From: Candidatus Woesearchaeota archaeon | GTDB lineage: Archaea > Nanobdellota > Nanobdellia > Woesearchaeales > GW2011-AR4 | Length of the DNA stretch: 37,411 nucleotides | Direction of reading: 5' to 3' | Assembly: GCA_002688775.1 (NCBI GenBank) | Contig: NZDH01000006.1 | Location: 42,141 to 79,551 of the forward strand | Part shown: one piece after another, positions 30,141 through 37,411 of the stretch | Layout: every line of letters begins with the position of its first letter | Numbering within the stretch: position 1 is the stretch's first letter | Position numbers and translations under genes: made by a program | Notes under the pieces: generated by a model | The model's input: only the letters and a program-made list of their open reading frames with translations | Databases searched by the model: none | What the model was told of the DNA's origin: nothing

Positions 30141-30310
30141 ATTTTCAATCCGTTGCCTTCGGCAACAATAATTAGTCTCGGCGAAATTTGTTTTGCCACT
30201 AAATTTCGCCTCGGAGTATTGCAATAATAGGTGAGGCCCGAGTGCCTGGCAACCAGCGAGGGCCGAGCACTATATGTTGTGAGCGCGATAGCGCGAACAG
30301 GTTGAAAAAT
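30141..30310. ncRNA. GC-rich palindromic island, possible structured RNA
   Basis: This occupies most of the 322-nt gap before the PRC-barrel gene. Four hairpins: GTTGCC-TTC-GGCAAC (30152-30166); GGCGAAATTT/AAATTTCGCC, perfect 10 bp, extended by CTC/GAG (30177-30216); GTG-GGCCC-CTGG-CAA-CCAG-GGGCC-CAC with internal loops (30231-30270); and GCGC-GATA-GCGC (30283-30294). TTCAATCC (30144-30151) and GGTTGAA (30300-30306) can close the whole. It is clearly richer in G+C than its surroundings. No known RNA family fits. The rest of the gap is AT-rich with TATA-like TTTAAATA (30362-30369). Confidence 0.5.
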
Positions 30311-30413
30311 AATAACAGAATGTACTTCAAGATGCTAAAATACTACTTTTATTACGAAAAGTTTAAATATAACTTAAATACTGATATTTCGTATTAACTG
30401 TAGAGGGAATAAA

Positions 30414-30677
30414 ATGCCTGAAGACGAAAAAAAATTCTCAAAGCAATTGATTGGAAAGACAGTTGTAAGCAAAACAGGAAAAAGATTTGGAGAAGTAGGT
30501 GATATAATATTTGAAACAAGATCTGGTGAATTGATCCATATGGTGCTTCACAATCCAACTTCTTACACAGAAAAGCTTGAGCTTGAAAAAGACAAGGAAG
30601 GCCATATTCTGATTCCTTTCAGCGCTGTTATTGCTGCTGGGGACTTCATGGTTGTCGCTGAAGAGGATATTATCTAA
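30414..30677 (+). CDS. PRC-barrel domain protein
   Basis: 87 residues. LIGKTVVSKTGKRFGEVGDIIFETRSGELIHMVL, shown here only to name the barrel strands in its first half, and GHILIPFSAVIAAGDFMVV in the second are typical archaeal PRC-barrel features. GAGGG lies 7 nt before ATG30414. Possible roles are RNA processing or cell division, as for other archaeal PRC proteins; unproven here. Second PRC-barrel gene in the window (the other is 9155-9436). Confidence 0.85.
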   Translation: MPEDEKKFSKQLIGKTVVSKTGKRFGEVGDIIFETRSGELIHMVLHNPTSYTEKLELEKDKEGHILIPFSAVIAAGDFMVVAEEDII

Positions 30678-30721
30678 GCAAGATTTTTAAACATAGTTGT
30701 TTTCTCAAGAGCTGGGGTTAA

Positions 30722-31693
30722 ATGCAACTAGAAAATGCTATGTGGACTGAGAAATATAGGCCTAGTGATTTCTCTGAGATAAAAGGCCAAAAAGAGATTG
30801 TAAAGAGAGTCAAGGCTTTTGTTGAACAAAAAAATCTACCTCACTTGCTTTTTGCAGGGCCAGCTGGGGTTGGAAAAACAAGCTTATCTTTAGTTGTAGC
30901 TAAAAAATTGTTTAAAGACTTATGGAGGCAAAATTTTCTTGAGTTGAATGCTTCAGATGAAAGAGGTATTGATATTATCAGGAACAAAGTCAAAGATTTC
31001 GCAAGGACAAGAGCTATTGGAAATGTTCCATTTAAGATTATTTATCTAGATGAGTGTGATGCATTGACAAGAGAGGCACAGCAGGCACTAAGAAGAACTA
31101 TGGAAAATTACACTCAAACTTGCAGGTTTATTTTATCTGCAAATTACTCTTCAAAGATAATTGAGCCGATTCAAAGCAGATGTGTTGTCTTTAGATTCAA
31201 GCAGCTGGACAAAAAGGATATTTTCACCCTTATTGACAATATAGCGAAAGAAGAAAAATTAAAAATAGATGAAAAAGCCAAGGAAGCGTTATTTGAGATT
31301 TCTGAAGGCGACTGCAGAAAGCTTGAAAACATTATGCAAAGCTCTGCAGCAATAACTGACAATATAACAGAAGATTTAACTCATTCAATGGCTTCTATTG
31401 CTAAGCCAAAAGAGATAAAAGAAGTTTTAGAATTAGCTATAAGAAATGAATTCATTGAATCAAGAAAAAAACTGCTTGATTTGATGCTGACATATGGTTT
31501 GGCGGGAATTGATGTAATCAAGCAAATTCAGAAGGAAATTCTGAACCTTAAAATAGATAATAAGGCAAAGATGGTTCTTATGGAGAAGTGCGGTGAGATA
31601 GAATTCAGAATGACTGAGGGTTCTGATGAATTTGTGCAATTAGAAGCACTATTAAGTCAATTCGTGTTGGTAGGAAGTAATAGCTCAAATTAA
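30722..31693 (+). CDS. rfcS: Replication factor C small subunit
   Basis: 323 residues. Clamp-loader AAA+ ATPase with WTEKYRP start, Walker A GPAGVGKT (46-53), DECD box (110-113), sensor FILSANYSSK and the SRC arginine-finger motif (152-154). It loads PCNA onto primed DNA together with RFC-L, which is not in this window. GGGGTT lies just before ATG30722. Convergent with the lipoprotein gene, 4-nt overlap. Confidence 0.96.
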   Translation: MQLENAMWTEKYRPSDFSEIKGQKEIVKRVKAFVEQKNLPHLLFAGPAGVGKTSLSLVVAKKLFKDLWRQNFLELNASDERGIDIIRNKVKDFARTRAIGNVPFKIIYLDECDALTREAQQALRRTMENYTQTCRFILSANYSSKIIEPIQSRCVVFRFKQLDKKDIFTLIDNIAKEEKLKIDEKAKEALFEISEGDCRKLENIMQSSAAITDNITEDLTHSMASIAKPKEIKEVLELAIRNEFIESRKKLLDLMLTYGLAGIDVIKQIQKEILNLKIDNKAKMVLMEKCGEIEFRMTEGSDEFVQLEALLSQFVLVGSNSSN

Positions 31694-32718
31694 CCTTCTG
31701 TTAAATGTTTTATTAAAACATTTGTTTCTCTTGTATCTAGAACATTATAAGTCAGCAATACGCCCATTACTTTCTGCAAATCCAGCCTGTCCTGGATCAA
31801 ATCAGCAGTGCATGTTATTGTTCTTCTTCCATTTACTAATCTTACAACTCCAATATGGTCATTGTCAAGTCCTCCACATTTTAGACTAGTAAAGATCGGA
31901 TCAACTGGAATTTCTGTTATTTCAACTTTGACATTACTTTCGCGCTCTCTTCTTGCTCTGGCTTCTCTTGGACATCCAAGATCAAAAGTTGTTGGCCTTA
32001 TATCCTGAAGCCTGTCCCAGAAAATGTCAACATTGCCACTCAATACAATATCGAAGCTGAATGAGATTTTGTCCCTGCCAACTACACTTTGCCTGAAATT
32101 TGTAACCTGTACCGGAGCTGAGGAGCTGTAAATTGGCCTGCCAGTAGTTCCTAAGGCAGTTGGTCTGCAAATGCTGTCATCTCGTACGTTAATCATGTCC
32201 CTTAATACGCATAATTGAGTTGTTGCGATTGTCTCATAATTGTAGCACATGTCTGCCCTAAATATAAATGGAGTGTTGCCTGGAAATTTTCTTGGTATAA
32301 AGTCTCCGCCTTGTCTTGGAAATTCTGCAAAAGTTGTTGTTCCTTCAACTATATTCCCTTCTGCATCCCGTGTTTTTGAAAGTAGATCGTCATCTGGTAT
32401 AACATCTCTTAAGTCATTAAAGTCCCTGCCAAAATCTGCTGGATCAAATCCAACCAAGTTTAATTTAATATCATCTCTTCTAACTGAAAACTCCCCTTCA
32501 TTCTTCAATCTGACTATGGCATTAAATGCGAATGATGAATCGTCTGTAACTTCTGGAGGTGGAGCATCTCTTTCAAAATCAATCAAAATGCCATTAGTTC
32601 CCCCTATAAAAGGTGTTTGTGGAGCACCTCCAATAGCTGCTCCGCTTCTATTGCTACAAGCAGATATAAGGAGGATTAAACATACGAACAATGCTAGGAT
32701 AAGGTATCTTTTATTCAT
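31690..32718 (-). CDS. Surface lipoprotein, paralogue A
   Basis: 342 residues with signal MNKRYLILALFVCLILL and lipobox LISAC (C21). The mature part is beta-rich. It shares with the next two genes the landmarks GILIDFERDAPPPEV, YNYETIATTQLC, APVQVTNF, GVVRLVNGRRTITC and ETNVLIKHL. Paired cysteines (YNYETIATTQLC, ICRP, LGCP, LKCG, TITC) suggest disulfides. GAGG 7 nt upstream and TATA CTTTATATATC (about 32760-32770) indicate its own promoter. Unknown family; probably cell-surface, anchored to the outer membrane face. Confidence 0.75.
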   Translation of the reverse strand: MNKRYLILALFVCLILLISACSNRSGAAIGGAPQTPFIGGTNGILIDFERDAPPPEVTDDSSFAFNAIVRLKNEGEFSVRRDDIKLNLVGFDPADFGRDFNDLRDVIPDDDLLSKTRDAEGNIVEGTTTFAEFPRQGGDFIPRKFPGNTPFIFRADMCYNYETIATTQLCVLRDMINVRDDSICRPTALGTTGRPIYSSSAPVQVTNFRQSVVGRDKISFSFDIVLSGNVDIFWDRLQDIRPTTFDLGCPREARARRERESNVKVEITEIPVDPIFTSLKCGGLDNDHIGVVRLVNGRRTITCTADLIQDRLDLQKVMGVLLTYNVLDTRETNVLIKHLTEG

Positions 32719-32787
32719 TTTAGCCTCTTTTGATTAATTAAATCTAAATTATTTCAATGTAGATATATAAAGTTTTCTGTTTGATGC

Positions 32788-33822
32788 TTATGGAGCTGTA
32801 CCATCACTTGGTGGTTCTCTCTTTATTTGTACATTTGTTTGTATAGTATCCCTATATTTATAACTTAACTTAATCGTTAAAGGTGTTGTAAATGGAGTTT
32901 TACTTTCCTCGTAATTGGAATAAGTTTCTTGATTTAAATCGCAAATTATTGATCCTTCACCATTTAATAGCCTAATTACCCCTTGCGTATCCATTATAGG
33001 ATCTTCTACAAATGGTTTACACTCTAGGTTTGTATCTGCTATTTTGACTTCTTCAAGGTAAACTTTATTTATATCCTCTCTTTGTAATTTATTTTGTCCA
33101 ACTGGATTACATTTATCAAAGTTTTCCGATCTGAACACATCTCCTGTGCCGACATTTTTTATCGTGATTCTAAACTGAGTTTTGTCTGAGAATGCTTCTT
33201 CAATGATTTGGGTTACGGCTATTGGACCCCCTTGGCTTGATAAAGTCAAATCTTTGACTTCACAAACTTTTTTTTCATTTGGATAAATAGTTGAATAAGG
33301 GTCTGGATCGATGCAAACAGTAGGTCCTGCAATGGTCTCATAATCATAACAAGCTGTAGCTAACATGATTAAATCATATTTATCAATATTTAATGTACTA
33401 TAAGCAACTGATCCATCAAAAGAGACTATATCTACTCCTCCATTTTGACTTATTATATTTTTTCCTTCTAAAGCTCTTGTACTCAAATCATCTGAATTGT
33501 CCTTTGGTTCTATAGTGATTATGTTACGATCATAGCCACTTAAATAAACCTTTCCTGGAGGGCCCCTAATTTTATCATCAGGTTGAGGAAATGCCCCCCT
33601 ATTCCTCAATTCAAGTATAACGCCAAAACTATTTTCTCCATTTGATTCTGCATGAATTATTGCCGGAGGATTATTCGGCAAAAAACTCATAGTAATGCCT
33701 TGAGTACCTGTTCTTAGATCAGCTAGATTGTCTGTGGTTTCTTTTTTTCCTCCGCAGCTAGAAATTAGGATTAATAAAAGCAAAAATAATGTAAATATTA
33801 GCTTATTTTTCAAATTTACCAT
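32788..33822 (-). CDS. Surface lipoprotein, paralogue B
   Basis: 344 residues with lipobox LISSC (C23). Same landmarks as paralogue A: GITMSFLPNNPPAII, LELRNRGAF, YDYETIAGPTVC, GPIAVTQI, GVIRLLNGEGSIIC, and TPLTIKLSYKY ending QTNVQIKRE. Two similar beta domains are likely, the first ending near the YETIA segment. TATA TTTATATAG (about 33848-33856) lies about 25 nt before ATG33822, so this copy looks leaderless. Its role is unknown. Confidence 0.75.
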   Translation of the reverse strand: MVNLKNKLIFTLFLLLLILISSCGGKKETTDNLADLRTGTQGITMSFLPNNPPAIIHAESNGENSFGVILELRNRGAFPQPDDKIRGPPGKVYLSGYDRNIITIEPKDNSDDLSTRALEGKNIISQNGGVDIVSFDGSVAYSTLNIDKYDLIMLATACYDYETIAGPTVCIDPDPYSTIYPNEKKVCEVKDLTLSSQGGPIAVTQIIEEAFSDKTQFRITIKNVGTGDVFRSENFDKCNPVGQNKLQREDINKVYLEEVKIADTNLECKPFVEDPIMDTQGVIRLLNGEGSIICDLNQETYSNYEESKTPFTTPLTIKLSYKYRDTIQTNVQIKREPPSDGTAP

Positions 33823-33876
33823 TTGATTTAATTCTTAGACTTTTCCTATATAAAACTTTTTATTAATTTTTATCTT

Positions 33877-34902
33877 TTAACTCACTGGTTTTTGTATTAA
33901 ATAATTTGCTGAGATTGATTGGGTGTATCCATAATTTAATTTTACTTCAAGAGGAGAAAAATAAGGATCTTGGTTTCTATCAATGCCTTCTTCTAAAATG
34001 CACCTTATTATGTCTTTTTTATCTTTGAGCTTTATGTGTCCTAGTTCATTGCTGCCCCTTTCAACATCCAGCTGGCATTTAAGAGGCTTACCAGACAATG
34101 ATACATCTACATAGACTATGTTGAAATTTTCATGGCTTGTATCGCTTTTTGTGCAAAAATCTGTCACAGATTCCTGTTTTATAACAATACCAGCACCTTT
34201 ATTTTCAACAAAGATAAGGAATTGTGGCTTTATTTTATCAGATACCTTATTTTCTCCAGTAACTTGGGTTGGCAGCATTTGAGTTTCAATTTTTGTTACA
34301 GAGACAGGCGCTCCTTGTCCATTACTAAAAATTATATCTTGATTATTGCATGCCTTTTTTATAGGTCTTAGATTATTTACATCTGTGTCAACGCAGACAG
34401 AGCTGCTTGATACAGTTTCATAAGGGTAGCATAAAGTTGCGATTACCGTTGATTTATGGAATTCACTTTGAGGGTCTATTTTTCCTGCCACAATATTGTA
34501 GCTGATTAATTCTTCCTCACCTAAAAGATTTATTTCGCTTCTTCCGTCTAAACTGAATGAAGCCACTGAGCTAATTCTGTCCAAAGTATTTACATTCCCC
34601 CCTTCCAATAAGTTTACACTCTTAGTGTAATCATTTTCAACACCAAGAGATAATATTGCTTTGTCAGGATCTATTATATCAAATGCACCGATATTTCTAA
34701 TTTTTAGAATAACTGGAAATGTTTCTTCTTCAAACACTTTTGGAGGAGGTATATTCTTAAGAAATTCCAGTGTCAGGCCTTTAAAACCAATACGCACATT
34801 TTCTGCAGTTTTCGATGTTTTATTAGTGGTAGTGGAGGTACAACTTGCGATTAGTATGACTAAAAATACAGTTACTATTATGAATTTGTTGCTTATTTTC
34901 AT
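33877..34902 (-). CDS. Surface lipoprotein, paralogue C
   Basis: 341 residues with lipobox LIASC (C21) and a Thr-rich linker. Landmarks of the family: GLTLEFLKNIPPPKV, LKIRNIGAF, YPYETVSSSSVC, APVSVTKIE, GHIKLKDKKDIIRC, and SPLEVKLNYGY ending SANYLIQKP. It begins 21 nt after the stop of the large lysozyme-like gene; a TATA (ATTAAATAAAG, about 34918-34928) overlaps that stop codon. Confidence 0.75.
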   Translation of the reverse strand: MKISNKFIIVTVFLVILIASCTSTTTNKTSKTAENVRIGFKGLTLEFLKNIPPPKVFEEETFPVILKIRNIGAFDIIDPDKAILSLGVENDYTKSVNLLEGGNVNTLDRISSVASFSLDGRSEINLLGEEELISYNIVAGKIDPQSEFHKSTVIATLCYPYETVSSSSVCVDTDVNNLRPIKKACNNQDIIFSNGQGAPVSVTKIETQMLPTQVTGENKVSDKIKPQFLIFVENKGAGIVIKQESVTDFCTKSDTSHENFNIVYVDVSLSGKPLKCQLDVERGSNELGHIKLKDKKDIIRCILEEGIDRNQDPYFSPLEVKLNYGYTQSISANYLIQKPVS

Positions 34903-34923
34903 ATTGTAATATGCTGTCTTTAT

Positions 34924-37411
34924 TTAATATGTAGATACGTCTGTTCTTCCTTCTGTATACTGCTGATTTGGTGCATTTGACAAAACTTCATATGTTATGA
35001 TAAGTGATACTTCATTTGGCTGTATTTTATTTGTGCAACTATATTCGTTTCTATTATCACTATTCACGTTACAAATAATATCATGACCTGTATTGCTAAT
35101 TGACCTAATTACCTGATAATCAGTTACACCAGCAAATTCAGACTTAGGCCATGAAATGGTTACTTCTTTGTTATTTTGATCGTAAGTTCCTGTAACCTCT
35201 GTAATTGTTGAGGTTTGGGTAGTTGGTTGTATATCTTGGTCTAAGCTATCATCAGAAATCATTCCGCTGCCTGTTCTGCTTGCAAAATAATCTCTTATTT
35301 GATTTTCATCTTGGATTTGCCCATTCTTAATTTGTTCGTATGTATTCAAAACTTTTTCAACATAGTCTACATCAAAATTGCTGCTTCTTCCCCATCCATT
35401 ATAGCCACGTACTGCAGCATCCCATTCCCTGTATGAGTCATAGCGAACTCCGCTGCTCGTCACACCATTTCCGCATCCATCTAAAAATGTTGGGTATGTT
35501 CTTTTAACTTCAGAGTCATCCCTATTTCTCCATATATATGTACTAGTGCATCCATTTTTATAATCATTGTATTTTTCTTTTAAAATATCAATACCTAGTT
35601 CAACATTACAATCAAAATCAAATATTGTCTGATCAGAATCACAAACTTTTCTTTCTCTTGTTTTTACTTCTTCCTGGATTCTTCTTTGCAGATCGGGATC
35701 TTGGGCATAATATCTAACCTGCATTATTCCTATGCTTGAACCGCTGCTTATAATCCCACTTCCAGAACATCTTTTTTGATCACTAGGATTGCAGGTAGTT
35801 CCAGGACCTCCATAATAGGATTGGCAACAATGTCTTAGGCCGCTTTCAACATAAGCAATCGCATATAAAAGATCAGGATCATCAAAACCTCTATCAAGCG
35901 CGGTTCTGATCAAAGATTCTGGAGCTGTTCCTGGTGAAACCAGAGATTGTTCTACATTAATTTGAACAGAATTTTCAATTAAATAATTATACTTGGCTCT
36001 CACTCTGAAATACTTTGTTGTTATTGGAGTATCATCAAGCACTCCTGGACTAGGATCAAAACGACATCTAAAGCTTCTGTGTTTATCTATATCCTTATTC
36101 AAGTCTCTAAATTCAAGGCTACCGACATCAAGAGCATATCCCTTATAGTCACCTTGTAAGTTTTCTTCTCCTGTTGGTTTAAAGAGGAAATCGCACTCGC
36201 TATTGCATTTTTCATTAGAAGTTTTACATTCATTTACACAGCTTAATCTTCCCGGTACATCCCCTGGATCTGTTTTTATGTAAGAATCAACACAAGCAGT
36301 ATTACATTCAAAAAGAAGATCTTCACATGTTTTTTTGCATTTAGTTTCATCGTACTCCTTAAATGGCATGCTACATGGACATTTTATTTTTTCCTCAATG
36401 TCTTTTTCTTTGCATTTATCAAGATTTGATATTTCTATTCCTGGCGGAACAAGTAAAATTAGTTCTGTAATGTTTTTTATTTTGCCTTCCCATCTTGTTA
36501 TTATATTTTTATCTTTATCTTTTATTTCTTGCCTGTTTGTTAACGTAATATCTATAGATGGTTTTACAGCATAACCTTCACTTACTGTAATTAATGATTC
36601 TCCTGTGCCAAGTCCAATCTCAACAGGCCCATTAGTGAATACTGCTACAGGATTTTTATCCTTAATTCCGAATTGTGAAAGTGGGTCTATGTTTTCGCGA
36701 GCATTCGCTCTAAATCTGTCTCTATCGATAAAATATGATTTAAGATATGCATCTGTACCGAAATTGTATTCTGCTGCAAATGTTATTATGTTAGGGCCTG
36801 GTTTTATATCCTTGCTTTTCTCTAATGATGGAAAAAATGTACACTCTGTGTCAACTTCCTCTAATGTAAAAATTGGAAACTTGAAATTTGGTACAATTTT
36901 ATCAGCATATATTTTTTTAGTGTTATCCTTCCATCTGTAACAACTAAAATTTACAATAACAGCATCTTGATATGTCTTGCTTCTTATAGTACCCCATACT
37001 GTAATTGGATCATCAGTATAAAATCTTGGGTCTGCTGCTCTTAGATTACCAAAGTACACTCCTAAGCTTTCATATTGGTTCTGTTCAACATTACCTCTGT
37101 AGAGGCCGGCGGTTGCTATGTCTAATCTGCCTTCTATTATATCCCTTATGCTATCTCCGAATTGACCGAAGAAATCTTTGTAGTCAGCACCTTTTTTAGG
37201 TTCAAACAAAGCACTTTGCGACGTATCTGCAAAGGCAGGAATAACTGAAATGACAAAAATCAGGACAATGAAGTAGGCGGACCATGTTGCATATGAATTG
37301 TCCTGAGCTTTGGACATGCAATACCACAAAACCAAGAGCACCAAAACTGGGACAAATTGCAATGCACTGTAAGAATCCGATCCCAACCATAAAAGATTAT
37401 ACAGGAAAAAA
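34924..37411 (-). CDS. Large membrane protein with lysozyme/transglycosylase-like domain (5' end cut by window)
   Basis: The frame is open to the window edge, so the N-terminus is missing; at least 828 residues are visible. Residue numbers count from position 37386. Two N-terminal membrane helices (about 10-25 and 35-53, ending IPAFA) come first. A beta-rich extracellular region (about 60-480) follows, containing a Cys-rich insert (about 335-400) and a segment ending TPITTKYFRVRAKYNYLI then ENSVQINVEQ, similar to the ends of the three lipoproteins. A goose-lysozyme/SLT-like domain (about 490-650) has YAIAYVESG with likely catalytic E514, SIGIMQVR (Q556) and AAVRGYNGWG. A fibronectin-III-like domain (about 715-820; VTISWPKSEFAGVTDYQVIRS) is last. 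Substrate unknown. Confidence 0.78.
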   Translation of the reverse strand, partial: FFLYNLLWLGSDSYSALQFVPVLVLLVLWYCMSKAQDNSYATWSAYFIVLIFVISVIPAFADTSQSALFEPKKGADYKDFFGQFGDSIRDIIEGRLDIATAGLYRGNVEQNQYESLGVYFGNLRAADPRFYTDDPITVWGTIRSKTYQDAVIVNFSCYRWKDNTKKIYADKIVPNFKFPIFTLEEVDTECTFFPSLEKSKDIKPGPNIITFAAEYNFGTDAYLKSYFIDRDRFRANARENIDPLSQFGIKDKNPVAVFTNGPVEIGLGTGESLITVSEGYAVKPSIDITLTNRQEIKDKDKNIITRWEGKIKNITELILLVPPGIEISNLDKCKEKDIEEKIKCPCSMPFKEYDETKCKKTCEDLLFECNTACVDSYIKTDPGDVPGRLSCVNECKTSNEKCNSECDFLFKPTGEENLQGDYKGYALDVGSLEFRDLNKDIDKHRSFRCRFDPSPGVLDDTPITTKYFRVRAKYNYLIENSVQINVEQSLVSPGTAPESLIRTALDRGFDDPDLLYAIAYVESGLRHCCQSYYGGPGTTCNPSDQKRCSGSGIISSGSSIGIMQVRYYAQDPDLQRRIQEEVKTRERKVCDSDQTIFDFDCNVELGIDILKEKYNDYKNGCTSTYIWRNRDDSEVKRTYPTFLDGCGNGVTSSGVRYDSYREWDAAVRGYNGWGRSSNFDVDYVEKVLNTYEQIKNGQIQDENQIRDYFASRTGSGMISDDSLDQDIQPTTQTSTITEVTGTYDQNNKEVTISWPKSEFAGVTDYQVIRSISNTGHDIICNVNSDNRNEYSCTNKIQPNEVSLIITYEVLSNAPNQQYTEGRTDVSTY

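Noticed and set aside
29237-30413. CRISPR-Cas locus suggested by the Cas4-like gene
   Set aside because: No direct-repeat array, Cas1, Cas2 or effector gene is present; the palindromes at 30141-30310 are not regularly spaced repeats.
37202-37390. 62-codon ORF starting at ATG37390 (minus strand)
   Set aside because: It is a different frame over the start of the large lysozyme-like gene, whose frame stays open to the window edge and has clear domains.

Overview
The window is AT-rich archaeal DNA. The evidence is the gene set: PCNA, clamp-loader small subunit, FEN1, Hef, Hjc, a fused archaeal primase, the PAN proteasome ATPase, an archaeal tRNA-splicing endonuclease, RNase J and RNase Z, and an archaeal-type TyrRS. 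TATA boxes often lie about 25-30 nt before the start codon, as in leaderless transcription. The single-chain primase, many small membrane proteins and lipoproteins, and compact spacing suggest a DPANN lineage (Pacearchaeota/Woesearchaeota-like). This placement is an inference; no rRNA is present.

Layout. 1-1210: a tRNA-Leu(CAA) gene that folds correctly only if three bulge-helix-bulge (BHB) introns are removed, then a free-standing LAGLIDADG endonuclease. 1264-4723: RNase J, PCNA and small unknown proteins. 4713-8554: a dolichol/phytol-kinase-like membrane enzyme, a tiny membrane peptide, a lipoprotein, and two membrane proteins that share a helical module. 8687-8800 (-): tRNA-Gly(CCC) with two introns, one in the T loop. 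8859-11562: zinc ribbon, PRC barrel, TraB-like, a degenerate M50 protein and small membrane or lipoprotein genes. 11624-21236: a DNA-repair, replication and RNA-processing block (Hef, HtpX, primase, Hjc, RNase Z, EndA, a wHTH-nuclease-like protein, FEN1, Trm5-like). 21278-21355: a candidate structured RNA. 21373-28789: proteolysis block (PAN, two M29 aminopeptidases, M24, M16) and TyrRS. 28834-31693: a small membrane protein, a structured element, a Cas4/Dna2-like nuclease, a GC-rich palindromic island, a PRC barrel and RFC small subunit. 31690-37411 (-): three paralogous lipoproteins followed by a large membrane protein with a lysozyme/transglycosylase-like domain, cut by the window end.

How it fits together. 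Both tRNAs need splicing and lack an encoded CCA. The window also carries the splicing endonuclease (EndA), a 3'-end nuclease (RNase Z) and a Trm5-like enzyme whose expected target, G37, is present in the spliced tRNA-Leu. PCNA, RFC-S, FEN1 (with a PCNA-binding tail), primase, Hef and Hjc cover lagging-strand and fork-repair steps. PAN and several peptidases cover protein turnover.

Most unusual: five short introns in two tRNA genes, each with an explicit BHB-type fold; a lipoprotein/lysozyme-like surface cluster in an archaeon; a near-identical upstream element shared by the LAGLIDADG and Cas4-like genes; and two or three unassigned structured RNA candidates.
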